A stretch of 20,375 bases of DNA, taken from NCBI GenBank assembly GCA_035292605.1, contig DATDPT010000073.1, positions 1 to 20,375 on the forward strand, read 5' to 3'. Source of the DNA: JALYNX01 sp035292605 (GTDB taxonomy: Bacteria > Actinomycetota > Acidimicrobiia > Spongiisociales > ZC4RG35). The notes below the pieces were generated by a model. The model was not told where the DNA came from. It searched no databases and saw only the letters and a list, made by a program, of their open reading frames with translations. The position numbers and the translations under genes are program-made. Below, piece by piece: positions 7,755 to 15,028 of the stretch; the first letter of the stretch is position 1, and each line of letters starts with the position of its first letter.

Positions 7755-8245
7755 GAATCTGCGGTGGCCGGGATCAAGGATCGACCCTCCGGGCCGAGCG
7801 CTCTCCCTAGGATCTGCTGGATCACGGCCAAGGCCAGGATCGGGTCCTTGACCAGGCCGGACACCACCAGATAGCCACCCAGCAAGCCACCCACCGTGTC
7901 ATCGATCGTCTCCCGATGGACCAGGACCCTTGCGCGATTGCGGCTCATGGCCTTGGTCAGCGTCGTGAAGAAGGCCTCGATCTCGGATGCCTCGAAATCG
8001 TGGGCCACAGGGACCGAATAGGTGGCCATCCCCGCCTCGCGATAGGCGAGCAGGTTTTGGTTACCGGGGAGCATCGAGACGACGGAGTTGATCCCGGCCT
8101 CCTCGACCAACCAGGTGATCTCTTCCTCGCGTCTCACACGACGGTGTTGGAACCCCGAGCCCCCCACCCGCTCCGACACGGCAAGACGATCGGTGATGAC
8201 CCACGTGAATCCACGTGGTTTCAATCCGGCGACCATTCTTCCCAT
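7751..8245 (-). CDS. Protein-tyrosine-phosphatase-like protein lacking catalytic Cys and Arg, inside the folate operon
   Basis: 164 residues. The layout is that of a small dual-specificity-phosphatase fold: an early strand (FTWVITDRLAVSERVGG), a helix then strand (EEITWLVEEAGINSVVSML), a short acidic/Pro-containing region (YSVPVAHDFEASEIEAF), a long helix, then the strand and P-loop position VLVHRETIDDTVGG (107-120). In active enzymes this reads HCxxGxxR(S/T)G. Here His110 is kept but Cys is Arg111, the loop Gly is Ile114 and the Arg is Thr117; Gly119 remains. It is therefore probably a catalytically dead, binding-type member. It overlaps folP by 25 bp (16 bp if Met4 is the start) and folB by 4 bp, so its expression is locked to the folate genes. 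The fold assignment is my reading of the pattern and is not certain; the ORF itself is well supported by context. Confidence 0.7.
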   Translation of the reverse strand: MGRMVAGLKPRGFTWVITDRLAVSERVGGSGFQHRRVRREEEITWLVEEAGINSVVSMLPGNQNLLAYREAGMATYSVPVAHDFEASEIEAFFTTLTKAMSRNRARVLVHRETIDDTVGGLLGGYLVVSGLVKDPILALAVIQQILGRALGPEGRSLIPATADS

Positions 8246-9129
8246 AGCTCGGGTGTCACGATAGTGGCGGCCACCAACAGCGCCGCCCTTGACGAAGAAA
8301 CATCGTGAACCCGGAAAACCCTGGCCCCACGCTCGAATCCGAGAGCCGTGGTGACGGCGGTCACCCCATCGCGGTCGATCGGGCTCTCGATTCCGGTGAC
8401 TCGGCCGAGAAACGACTTTCGGGAAGCTCCCAGGACCACCGGGTAACCCAGGTGGGCGAGAGTCCCGAGTCCAGCCAGCAGCTCCAGGTTGTGCCTGACC
8501 GTCTTGCCGAACCCGATCCCGGGATCGATCGCGATCGAATCGGGGCTGGCACCCATGTCGATGAGATGTGCGGCGCGTTCCGCAAGGAACCCGGCAACCA
8601 CCGACACGACGTCGTCGTAACGCGGGTCCTGCTGCATGTCCTCTGGGGTCCCTTGCATGTGCATCAGGACTACGCCTACCCCTGCTTCAACCACCAACTC
8701 CGCCATCCCCGGGGCCGAACAGGCTGTCACGTCGTTGAGGATCCCGGCACCGGCCGCAATCGCGTCTCGTGCCACCGTTGGCTTGGAGGTGTCGATCGAG
8801 ACCAAGAGACCAAGGTCCACCAACCGCTCCACGACCGGGATGACCCGCGATAGCTCGTCGGCGATGGAGACCGGTTGCGCCCCGGGCCGGGTCGATTCCC
8901 CACCGACATCGATTATCTCCGCTCCCGCATCGTGCATGGCGATCCCGCCGGCAATCGCATCGGCGGCAGCCGCATGCACGCCGCCATCGGAGAAAGAATC
9001 GGGGGTCACATTGATGACTCCCATGAGGGCACCCGACCTGAGATCGAGGGTCTCACCCCTCAACTGCCAGGAGCTCGAGATATCCGGCTTGCGTTGCTGG
9101 GGGTCGATGCGCGGGACCTCAGGAGCCAT
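8221..9129 (-). CDS. folP: Dihydropteroate synthase
   Basis: Condenses dihydropterin pyrophosphate with p-aminobenzoate; this is the sulfonamide target. The 302 residues include INVTPDSFSDGG (39-50), GGESTRPGA (76-84), the pterin-site Asp113 and Asn132, IDPGIGFGK (201-209) and GASRKSF (234-240), all canonical. The first about 20 residues before WQLRG are a non-conserved extension, so a later start is conceivable though no better one is obvious. The start is only 3 bp after the folE stop, and the end overlaps the pseudo-phosphatase gene. Confidence 0.97.
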   Translation of the reverse strand: MAPEVPRIDPQQRKPDISSSWQLRGETLDLRSGALMGVINVTPDSFSDGGVHAAAADAIAGGIAMHDAGAEIIDVGGESTRPGAQPVSIADELSRVIPVVERLVDLGLLVSIDTSKPTVARDAIAAGAGILNDVTACSAPGMAELVVEAGVGVVLMHMQGTPEDMQQDPRYDDVVSVVAGFLAERAAHLIDMGASPDSIAIDPGIGFGKTVRHNLELLAGLGTLAHLGYPVVLGASRKSFLGRVTGIESPIDRDGVTAVTTALGFERGARVFRVHDVSSSRAALLVAATIVTPELWEEWSPD

Positions 9130-9132
9130 TTG

Positions 9133-9708
9133 TCAGCGGGCAGTGCCGAAGAGCAGGGACATCGCCTCGGCGCGTGTTGCCGGGTTGGTGTGCATGATCC
9201 CCCGCACCGCCGAGGTCACAGTCTTGGCCCCGGGCTTCCTCACACCGCGCATCGACATGCAGAGGTGCTCTGCCTCGATCACCACCATCACCCCGAGCGG
9301 ATCCAAACGCTCGGTCAAGGCATCGGCCACCTGGGCTGTCAAGCGCTCCTGCATCTGGGGCCGTCGGGCGTACCCCTCGACCAATCGGGCGAGTTTGGAC
9401 AGACCGGTCACCCTGCCCTTGGGCATGTAGGCGACATGGGCCTGGCCGTGAAACGGGACGAGATGATGCTCACACATGGAGTAGAAGGGGATCTCGCGCA
9501 CCATGACGATCTCCTGGTAGCCCTCCTCTCCGAAGAAGGCATCGATCTCTTCGCCAGGATCGCGATGAAGACCGTCGAAGACCTCGACGTAGAAGCGTGC
9601 GACCCGCTGCGGGGTCTCGGCGAGACCCTCACGTTCGGGATCCTCCCCGAGTGCCTCCAGGATCTCGCGGACCGCCTTCTCGATTCTCGCCTGGTCGATC
9701 TGGCTCAT
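9133..9708 (-). CDS. folE: GTP cyclohydrolase I
   Basis: First enzyme of pterin synthesis: GTP to 7,8-dihydroneopterin triphosphate plus formate. I choose the ATG at 9708 (191 aa, opening MSQIDQARIEKAVREIL). A frame-open start at 9771 would add 21 residues unlike the family. The Zn ligands are in place: Cys79 and His82 within MCEHH, and Cys150 in EHLCMSMRG. GLSKLARLVEGYARRPQMQE is the usual core. There is no Shine-Dalgarno before 9708, and a TATTTT box ends 8 nt upstream, so the message may be leaderless. It leads the folE-folP-X-folB-folK run. Confidence 0.96.
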   Translation of the reverse strand: MSQIDQARIEKAVREILEALGEDPEREGLAETPQRVARFYVEVFDGLHRDPGEEIDAFFGEEGYQEIVMVREIPFYSMCEHHLVPFHGQAHVAYMPKGRVTGLSKLARLVEGYARRPQMQERLTAQVADALTERLDPLGVMVVIEAEHLCMSMRGVRKPGAKTVTSAVRGIMHTNPATRAEAMSLLFGTAR

Positions 9709-9716
9709 CGCAGGTG

Positions 9717-9747
9717 AAAATAGGCACTCGAGGCCACATATTCCCAA
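9717..9747 (-). promoter_or_regulatory. Possible leaderless promoter of folE
   Basis: On the minus strand, TATTTT (9722-9717) lies 8 nt before the folE ATG, with TTGGGA (9747-9742) 19 nt upstream. The spacer is longer than ideal. The absence of a ribosome site and the closeness of the -10 to the ATG fit leaderless transcription, which is common in actinobacteria. Confidence 0.3.
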
Positions 9748-9764
9748 ACGCACCGAGATCGGGC

Positions 9765-9793
9765 TTGCCATGCAGTCACTTTGACATTATAGT
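9765..9793 (+). promoter_or_regulatory. Sigma-70-type promoter of the RHH/DUF4097 operon
   Basis: TTGCCA (9765-9770) and TATAGT (9788-9793) are separated by exactly 17 bp. This is the best housekeeping promoter match in the window. Predicted transcription starts near 9800, inside the repeat cluster described separately, and about 40 nt before the first ATG. Confidence 0.55.
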
Positions 9794-9822
9794 GAAGTCA
9801 TAGTGACATTACTCTGATGTCA
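9775..9822. promoter_or_regulatory. Multi-half-site operator overlapping the RHH promoter
   Basis: ATAGTGA occurs at 9789-9795 and again at 9800-9806, 11 bp (one helical turn) apart. TGACAT occurs at 9782-9787 and 9804-9809 (22 bp, two turns), and its inverse ATGTCA lies at 9817-9822. GTCACT (9775-9780) and AGTGAC (9802-9807) form a further inverted pair. Helically phased short repeats covering the -10 and start region are what a ribbon-helix-helix repressor binds, and the next gene encodes such a protein, so autoregulation is likely by inference. Confidence 0.5.
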
Positions 9823-9839
9823 GTCCCGAGGAGAATCGC

Positions 9840-9917
9840 ATGATGTGGATCAGAAGCGCAGACAGTCTCCAAGCAGAGCTCTCGGACCGGGTCCGGCGCA
9901 CCAACCAGAGCCGTTGA
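9840..9917 (+). CDS. Possible 25-residue leader ORF translationally coupled to the RHH gene
   Basis: A GAGGAGA Shine-Dalgarno (9828-9834) is ideally spaced for the ATG at 9840. That frame codes MMWIRSADSLQAELSDRVRR and five more residues, then stops with TGA at 9915-9917, overlapping an ATG (9917-9919) of the RHH frame as TGATG. Either it is a leader peptide that couples translation, or the true start of the RHH protein is the GTG at 9845 and this frame is incidental, or a one-base sequence error has split one longer protein. Confidence 0.35.
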   Translation: MMWIRSADSLQAELSDRVRRTNQSR

Positions 9918-10354
9918 TGCATCTCGATCACGCATTCATCGAGATCGAAGCCGCGGTCGACAACCAGGTGAGGATCGGAGCCCCCGAGTTGGCCGACGTG
10001 GCCACCGAGCTGATGTCGGCGCTGCGACCGGCATTGGAGCGAACCATGTTGGGTGTGATTCAGGAAGCCGCGGCGGAGATCTCGACGCAACTGGTGGGTC
10101 AGACCGTCGAAGTCCGGCTCAGCGAGGGAGAGCCGAGCCTGGTGATCACCGAGGAGAGAAGGAAGCTCACCGACGATCAGGAGGAATTCGAGGCAAGGGT
10201 CACCCTTCGTCTTCCCAACTCGTTGAAAGCCCTCATCGAGGAGTCCGCCACCTCGGCTGGAGACTCGATGAATGGGTGGGTGGTCGACGCACTTCGGACC
10301 CGAGCCGGGCGCCGCACTTCCGGCAGTCATATCGAGGAGACCTTCCAGCTGTGA
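9917..10354 (+). CDS. Ribbon-helix-helix (Arc/HicB-antitoxin-like) regulator, partner of DUF4097
   Basis: 145 residues from ATG 9917; a longer 169-residue form from GTG 9845 is also open, but its extra 24 residues are Pro/Gln/Arg-rich and look non-coding. Residues 1-90 are helical with no recognised motif. Residues 92-130 (EARVTLRLPNSLKALIEESA and on through NGWVVDAL) are a C-terminal RHH DNA-binding unit: a short strand followed by two helices, like proteins annotated as HicB-family antitoxins. No toxin gene is adjacent. Its stop overlaps the GTG of the DUF4097 gene (GTGA), so the two are one operon. I recall similar RHH-DUF4097 pairs in Streptomyces. Likely represses its own repeat-rich promoter. 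Confidence 0.75.
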   Translation: MHLDHAFIEIEAAVDNQVRIGAPELADVATELMSALRPALERTMLGVIQEAAAEISTQLVGQTVEVRLSEGEPSLVITEERRKLTDDQEEFEARVTLRLPNSLKALIEESATSAGDSMNGWVVDALRTRAGRRTSGSHIEETFQL

Positions 10355-11124
10355 TCGAGCAGACCTTCAACGTCGGCAACAGCCCCCGCTTCGTCGCCGG
10401 GATCAGCTCCGGGTCGATCGAGGTCCTCGAGGGCGAGGCCGGCAACATCGCCCTGCAAATCGAGAGCCCGCGGGAAGAAGATTTCGTGATCAGCCAGAGC
10501 GGGGACACCGTCACCGTGCGGCGTCCTCTCGGCAGCAAAGGCTGGAACCGTCGGGAATCGACCACCCGGATCCGGGCTGAGGTCCCGGCCGGCACCACCG
10601 TCAGGATCTCCGGTGCCTCCGCCGAGATCATCGCCGAGGCGAGGCTGGCGGAAGCCTTCATCGACACCGCATCGGGAGATGTCTCGCTGAGTGAAGTCAG
10701 GGACGCCAAGATCAAGAGCGCCAGCGGTGACCTCACGATCGGGCTGGTTTCCGGGGAGGCCAACCTGCTCACCGCTTCGGGAGACGTGAGGATCCGGGAC
10801 GTGGCCCACCGGATGGAGGTGAACACGGCTTCGGGTTCGGTCGATGTCGCTCTGGCCCGCGGAGACGTGATGTCTTCCGCCGCCTCAGGAGATCTCGTGG
10901 TCGACCGCTTCGAGGGCAGCGAGCTCAACCTCAAATCGGTGTCGGGGAACATCAGGGTCGGCCTGCCGAGAGGCACCAAGGTGTCCCTGGACGCACGATC
11001 CCTCTCCGGGAACATCGCACTTCCTGAGCGCAGTCCCGCCGGGGCGGCCCCGGATGACCGACGTCAGGTCCGGGCGAAACTGCGGACGATCTCGGGCGAC
11101 ATCGAGATCATCCGGCTGGACTGA
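10351..11124 (+). CDS. DUF4097-family beta-strand repeat protein
   Basis: 257 residues from GTG 10351, which overlaps the upstream stop; GAGGAGA lies 10 nt upstream. At least eight repeats of the form (S/T)xSG(D/N)(I/L/V) occur about every 20 residues (TASGDVSLSEV, SASGDLTIGLV, TASGDVRIRDV, SVSGNIRVGLP, TISGDIEIIRL), predicting a right-handed beta-solenoid, the DUF4097 hallmark. There is no signal peptide or membrane segment, so it seems cytoplasmic. Relatives include LiaX/YvlB-like envelope-stress proteins in Firmicutes, but function in actinobacteria is unknown and I assign none. Orientation is opposite to the flanking folE and ftsH, so the pair is inserted into an otherwise conserved block. 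Confidence 0.88.
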   Translation: MIEQTFNVGNSPRFVAGISSGSIEVLEGEAGNIALQIESPREEDFVISQSGDTVTVRRPLGSKGWNRRESTTRIRAEVPAGTTVRISGASAEIIAEARLAEAFIDTASGDVSLSEVRDAKIKSASGDLTIGLVSGEANLLTASGDVRIRDVAHRMEVNTASGSVDVALARGDVMSSAASGDLVVDRFEGSELNLKSVSGNIRVGLPRGTKVSLDARSLSGNIALPERSPAGAAPDDRRQVRAKLRTISGDIEIIRLD

Positions 11125-11142
11125 AGCTGGAGGGCTCGATCC

Positions 11143-11194
11143 CGTTTTGGCGCGGAGATATGGACGTAGGCGTCCATATCTCCGCGCCAGAACG
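11143..11194. terminator. Long hairpin between convergent DUF4097 and ftsH
   Basis: Bases 11143-11166 pair with 11171-11194 over 24 bp with a single non-Watson-Crick (G-U type) position and a 4-nt TAGG loop. The core arm is GGCGCGGAGATATGGACG. It sits between the DUF4097 stop (11124) and the ftsH stop (11207), where both transcripts need to end. It has no T-run on either side, so it would act as a tail-less terminator or an RNA-end-protecting stem, or it may be a mobile palindromic element. Confidence 0.6.
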
Positions 11195-11206
11195 GAAGGG
11201 GAGGGA

Positions 11207-13207
11207 CTACGCCCCGGCGTCGGCGGGGCGGCCCTTGGGTCGCAAACTCCGCTTCAAGCGCAGTGACTCGGTGACCGGCTCTTCCTCTTCCTGAGGGGCC
11301 TGCTCGGCCGCAGCGATCTGCTCCCGCGGCTGTGGGAGCACCGGGTTGTCCGGGTACTTGATGCGCATCTCCCCCTCAGCGGTGTGCTCCCACTTCGGAA
11401 CATCCTCGAACAGCTTCGCCACATCGTCGGGCCCCACCGTCTCGGTTTCGAGAAGCTGGGCCACCATTCTCTCCATGGCGTCGCGGTGTCTCTCCAGAAC
11501 GGACCTGGCCTCCTCGTGGGCTGCGTTGATGAGTCTGCGCACCTCTTCGTCGACCTTGGCCGCCACGTCGTCGGAGTAGTCCTGCTGACGTGAGTAATCA
11601 CGACCCAAGAACACCTCACCGTTCGGCCGGCCGTACTGCATTGGGCCCAACCGGTCGCTCATCCCGTACTCCATCACCATCTTCCGGGCGATCGCAGTCG
11701 CCTTCTCGATGTCGTTGGCGGCCCCGGTGGTGGGGTCGGCAAAGATGATCTCTTCAGCGGTGCGGCCGCCGAGCAGCATCGCCAGCTGATCAACGAGCTC
11801 CGACCTCCGGACCAGGTACTTGTCGTGGGTGGGAAGGGCAAGGGTGTGTCCGAGGGAGCGCCCGCGAGCCACGATGGTCACTTTGTGCACCGGATCGGTG
11901 TTCGGCATGGCATAGCCGACGAGGGCGTGACCTGTCTCGTGATAGGCGATCAGCTCCTTTTCGTTGTCTGACATGACCTTGCTCTTGCGCTCGGGACCGG
12001 CGATCACACGGTCGATCGCCTCCTCGAGCTCGGACATCGAGATCTCCTTCTTGTGGCGGCGCGCCGTCAGAAGTGCGGACTCGTTGATCAGGTTGGCAAG
12101 GTCGGCTCCGGTGAAGCCAGGGGTGCGCCGGGCCAGGACTTCGAGATCGATCTCCTTGGCCAGAGGCTTGCCCTTGGCATGGACCTCGAGGATCGCCTTG
12201 CGTCCCTCGATGTCGGGGGCGTCCACCACTATCTGGCGATCAAACCTCCCTGGGCGGAGCAAGGCCGGGTCGAGGATGTCGGGGCGGTTGGTGGCGGCCA
12301 TCACGATCACCCCGGTATTGCCTTCGAAACCGTCGAGCTCGACGAGGAGCTGGTTGAGGGTCTGTTCCCGCTCGTCATGACCGCCGCCCAAACCGGCACC
12401 ACGATGTCGGCCAACGGCATCGATCTCATCGATGAAAACGATGGCGGGTGAGCTCGCCTTGGCCTGCTCGAAGAGGTCTCTGACCCGAGCGGCACCGACC
12501 CCGACGAACATCTCTACGAAGTCGGATCCTGAGATAGAGAGGAAGGGGACGCCGGCCTCACCTGCCACCGCCCGGGCGAGCAGGGTCTTGCCCGTGCCGG
12601 GAGGCCCGAAGAGGAGCACGCCTTTGGGAATCTTGGCGCCGATCTGGCGGTAGCGGTCGGGGTTGGCCAGAAAGTCCTTGATCTCTTCCAGCTCTTCCTT
12701 GGCCTCCTCGAGACCGGCGACGTCATCGAAGGTGACCTTGGGCTGTTCCTTCCCGACCAGCTTGGCCCTGGATTTGCCGAATTGCATCACCCGGTTCCCG
12801 CCGCCCTGCATCTGCATGAAGATGAAGACCATGAACCCCAGGAGGAAGAGCCACGGCAGGAAGCTGATCAGGAGCTCCCAGAATCCTGGAGGCTCCGGGT
12901 CGGAGCTCACGTCGACGCCCGACGCCAGGATCAGCTCGGTGAGCTGGCCTTCCGAGCCTTCGGGATAGCTGGCCACGACGTCCCATACCTCGTCCGTGGC
13001 CGACCCGGGCTCGCTTCTTCCCTGGACCTGGTTGGAGCGGGCGAGGATCTGGACTTCTGCGAAGTCCCCTACCTCCACGCTTTGCATGAACTCGGAAAGG
13101 TCGACCTCATCCGGTCCGGAAACCTGGTCGAACCACCACTGGGCGAGGACGGCCAACAGGATGATCGACAACCCGTAGACCACCAATGTGCGAAGAGTGC
13201 GGTTCAC
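11207..13207 (-). CDS. ftsH: ATP-dependent zinc metalloprotease FtsH
   Basis: Membrane-bound AAA+ protease for quality control of membrane and short-lived proteins. 666 residues from GTG 13207, with GAGG about 6 nt upstream. Two membrane helices (about 8-26 and 110-131) bracket an extracytoplasmic domain. Next come Walker A GPPGTGKT (201-208), Walker B VFIDE (257-261), the second region of homology with Arg fingers around LLRPGRFDRQ, and the zinc site HETGH (423-427) with Asp499 as likely third ligand. The C-terminal tail after about 620 is acidic then basic. It sits directly after hpt as in other actinobacteria, but with its own probable promoter. Confidence 0.97.
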   Translation of the reverse strand: MNRTLRTLVVYGLSIILLAVLAQWWFDQVSGPDEVDLSEFMQSVEVGDFAEVQILARSNQVQGRSEPGSATDEVWDVVASYPEGSEGQLTELILASGVDVSSDPEPPGFWELLISFLPWLFLLGFMVFIFMQMQGGGNRVMQFGKSRAKLVGKEQPKVTFDDVAGLEEAKEELEEIKDFLANPDRYRQIGAKIPKGVLLFGPPGTGKTLLARAVAGEAGVPFLSISGSDFVEMFVGVGAARVRDLFEQAKASSPAIVFIDEIDAVGRHRGAGLGGGHDEREQTLNQLLVELDGFEGNTGVIVMAATNRPDILDPALLRPGRFDRQIVVDAPDIEGRKAILEVHAKGKPLAKEIDLEVLARRTPGFTGADLANLINESALLTARRHKKEISMSELEEAIDRVIAGPERKSKVMSDNEKELIAYHETGHALVGYAMPNTDPVHKVTIVARGRSLGHTLALPTHDKYLVRRSELVDQLAMLLGGRTAEEIIFADPTTGAANDIEKATAIARKMVMEYGMSDRLGPMQYGRPNGEVFLGRDYSRQQDYSDDVAAKVDEEVRRLINAAHEEARSVLERHRDAMERMVAQLLETETVGPDDVAKLFEDVPKWEHTAEGEMRIKYPDNPVLPQPREQIAAAEQAPQEEEEPVTESLRLKRSLRPKGRPADAGA

Positions 13208-13245
13208 GACAACCTCAGTTCAGGACGGGAGCTGATGAGACCCCA

Positions 13246-13274
13246 ATGTTACGGGACCCACCCGAATAGTCGAA
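13246..13274 (-). promoter_or_regulatory. Probable promoter of ftsH
   Basis: On the minus strand, TTCGAC (13274-13269) and TAACAT (13251-13246) are separated by 17 bp in the 73-bp gap after hpt. This would give an untranslated leader of about 30 nt before the GTG, enough for its ribosome site. Confidence 0.45.
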
Positions 13275-13280
13275 CCCCGG

Positions 13281-13799
13281 TCATTCGCTGCCCATCACGC
13301 CGACATAGGGAAGATTGCGATACTTGCCTGCGTAATCCAAGCCGTAACCCACGACGAATTCGGGCCCGATCGGGAATCCTACGTACTTCACACCGATCGG
13401 CACCCTCTGGATTCCCTCTTTGAGGAGAAGAGTCGCTATCTCCAAAGAGGCCGGTTTGCGCACGTTGAGACTCTTCATCAGGTAGTTCAGGGTAAGCCCC
13501 GAGTCGATGATGTCCTCCACGATCAGCACGTGCCTTCCTTCTATCTCCTCGTCGAGATCCTTGAGAATCCGCACCACGCCGGAGGTTTGGGTCGACGCGC
13601 CATATGAGGAGACCGCCATGAAATCGAACTCGACAGGGAGGTCGATGTGACGAGCCAGGTCAGCCATCACCATGAACGCCCCGCGCAACACACCGACGAG
13701 CAGCAGATCCTGGCCGGAGTAATCCTCGGTGATGCGCTTGCCCATCTCGGCGAGCTTGGCGTCGATGTCATCGGCTGTGATCAGGGGCTTGATGTCCAT
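13281..13799 (-). CDS. hpt: Hypoxanthine phosphoribosyltransferase
   Basis: Purine salvage: transfers phosphoribose from PRPP to hypoxanthine or guanine. The 172-residue length is typical. The PRPP-binding motif VLIVEDIIDSGLT is at 91-103, GVLRGAFMVMADL at 36-48, and the end has the usual base-binding segment KYVGFPIGPEFVVGYGLDYA. The start overlaps the tilS end by 19 bp and has GAGGAAG upstream. The tilS-hpt-ftsH order is conserved widely in bacteria. Confidence 0.97.
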   Translation of the reverse strand: MDIKPLITADDIDAKLAEMGKRITEDYSGQDLLLVGVLRGAFMVMADLARHIDLPVEFDFMAVSSYGASTQTSGVVRILKDLDEEIEGRHVLIVEDIIDSGLTLNYLMKSLNVRKPASLEIATLLLKEGIQRVPIGVKYVGFPIGPEFVVGYGLDYAGKYRNLPYVGVMGSE

Positions 13800-15028
13800 C
13801 CGGCTTCCTCTCTGGCGGAAACGGAAAGGTAGCCGCGGGTTCCCGGCTCATACCAGGCGACCGGCGCCCGACGGACCCCCGGGACCCACGCCTGCTCCCC
13901 ATCGGCCTCCACCACCACGGCCTCTCCATCTGGACTCCTGGCGACGAGATCGACGTCGGGGCGGAAGATCGCCCCCCAGGTCCCGAGCGGCGCCACCCGG
14001 CAAACCTCGTCGACCAGATCCACGTCGAACACCGTGGCGCCGAGATGATGACTGCCCGGCGCGAGTGCCACCTCTGTCGCACGGACCGTAGTCATGTCGA
14101 GATGTTCGAACCTCAGCATCGGGCCGGTACGACGGACCAACAGACCACCCGTCAGCTCCTCAGATGTCGATTCACGCCTCACCACCTGCCACACCCGCTC
14201 CAGTTCCTCGGCCCGGAGACTGGTGTGTTCGCGGAACCGGCCCGCCATCCGTGCCAGAGCGCGATTGGCAAGAGCAGGGGCGACCGTGGTCAGGACACCG
14301 ATCGCGACCTGGGCCCGATCGGCGTCGAACATCACAGGGAGGTTTTCCGCTTCACGATCGAGTGTCTCCGAATCGATCCTCACCGCGTCCGCCATTCGGG
14401 CCAGACTCGGCATCAGTTGCGGGTTGAACCTCTGTAGTTCGGGCACCACCCGGAGCCTGATCAGGTTGCGAGAAAGACTCATGTCCTGGTTCATCGGGTC
14501 GTCGAAGAACGGGAGACCGACGAGCAGGGCCAACTCACGGGTTTCGGATCGGGTGGCCTGCAGGAGGGGCCGATTGATGTTGGGCAGCCGCCACACCGGG
14601 ATCCCGGCCAGGCCCCGCGGGCCCGTCCCCCGCAACACATTCATCAGGACTGTCTCGGCCTGATCATCGAGGGTGTGGGCGGTGAGAACCACGTCGCCCG
14701 GCTCAGAGGCGGCAACCAGGGCCTCGTACCTCACCCTGCGAGCTCGGCCTTCCGGCGAGGCGCCATCGGGCACCGCCACCGTGACCACCTCGAGGGGCAT
14801 TTGCAGCATCGACGCGACCTGTTGGGCAGCGGCCTGGAGACGACCGGAATGAGGCAGTGAGTGGTTGACGTGGACCGCCCTCACCTCCGGAGAGACCCGC
14901 GACAGCAAGAAGCCAAGCGTCGCAGAGTCGGCGCCACCCGAAAGCGCAAGCAACGGTCTGCCGGGCCGCAGGTCGAGAAGTGACTCGAGGCGATCGGTGA
15001 GGCCAGTCAGGCGACGCGTTTCAACCAT
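13781..15028 (-). CDS. tilS: tRNA(Ile)-lysidine synthase
   Basis: Modifies C34 of tRNA-Ile(CAU) to lysidine using lysine and ATP. From ATG 15028 the protein is 415 residues. The open frame extends to 15310, but that part lies inside the DUF2342 gene and is unlike TilS. The PP-loop is LSGGADS (29-35), followed by VHVNHSLPHSG and HTLDDQAETVLMNVLRG, typical of the family. The C-terminal third is divergent, as usual. It overlaps the upstream metalloprotease by 22 bp and hpt by 19 bp. Confidence 0.94.
   Translation of the reverse strand: MVETRRLTGLTDRLESLLDLRPGRPLLALSGGADSATLGFLLSRVSPEVRAVHVNHSLPHSGRLQAAAQQVASMLQMPLEVVTVAVPDGASPEGRARRVRYEALVAASEPGDVVLTAHTLDDQAETVLMNVLRGTGPRGLAGIPVWRLPNINRPLLQATRSETRELALLVGLPFFDDPMNQDMSLSRNLIRLRVVPELQRFNPQLMPSLARMADAVRIDSETLDREAENLPVMFDADRAQVAIGVLTTVAPALANRALARMAGRFREHTSLRAEELERVWQVVRRESTSEELTGGLLVRRTGPMLRFEHLDMTTVRATEVALAPGSHHLGATVFDVDLVDEVCRVAPLGTWGAIFRPDVDLVARSPDGEAVVVEADGEQAWVPGVRRAPVAWYEPGTRGYLSVSAREEAGWTSSP

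Noticed and set aside
9709..9771. Longer folE start at 9771
   Set aside because: The extra 21 residues do not resemble FolE, and the segment carries promoter-like elements.
9917..10354. RHH protein as antitoxin of a toxin-antitoxin module
   Set aside because: No toxin-like gene (HicA, RelE, PIN or similar) is adjacent; the coupled gene is a DUF4097 solenoid.
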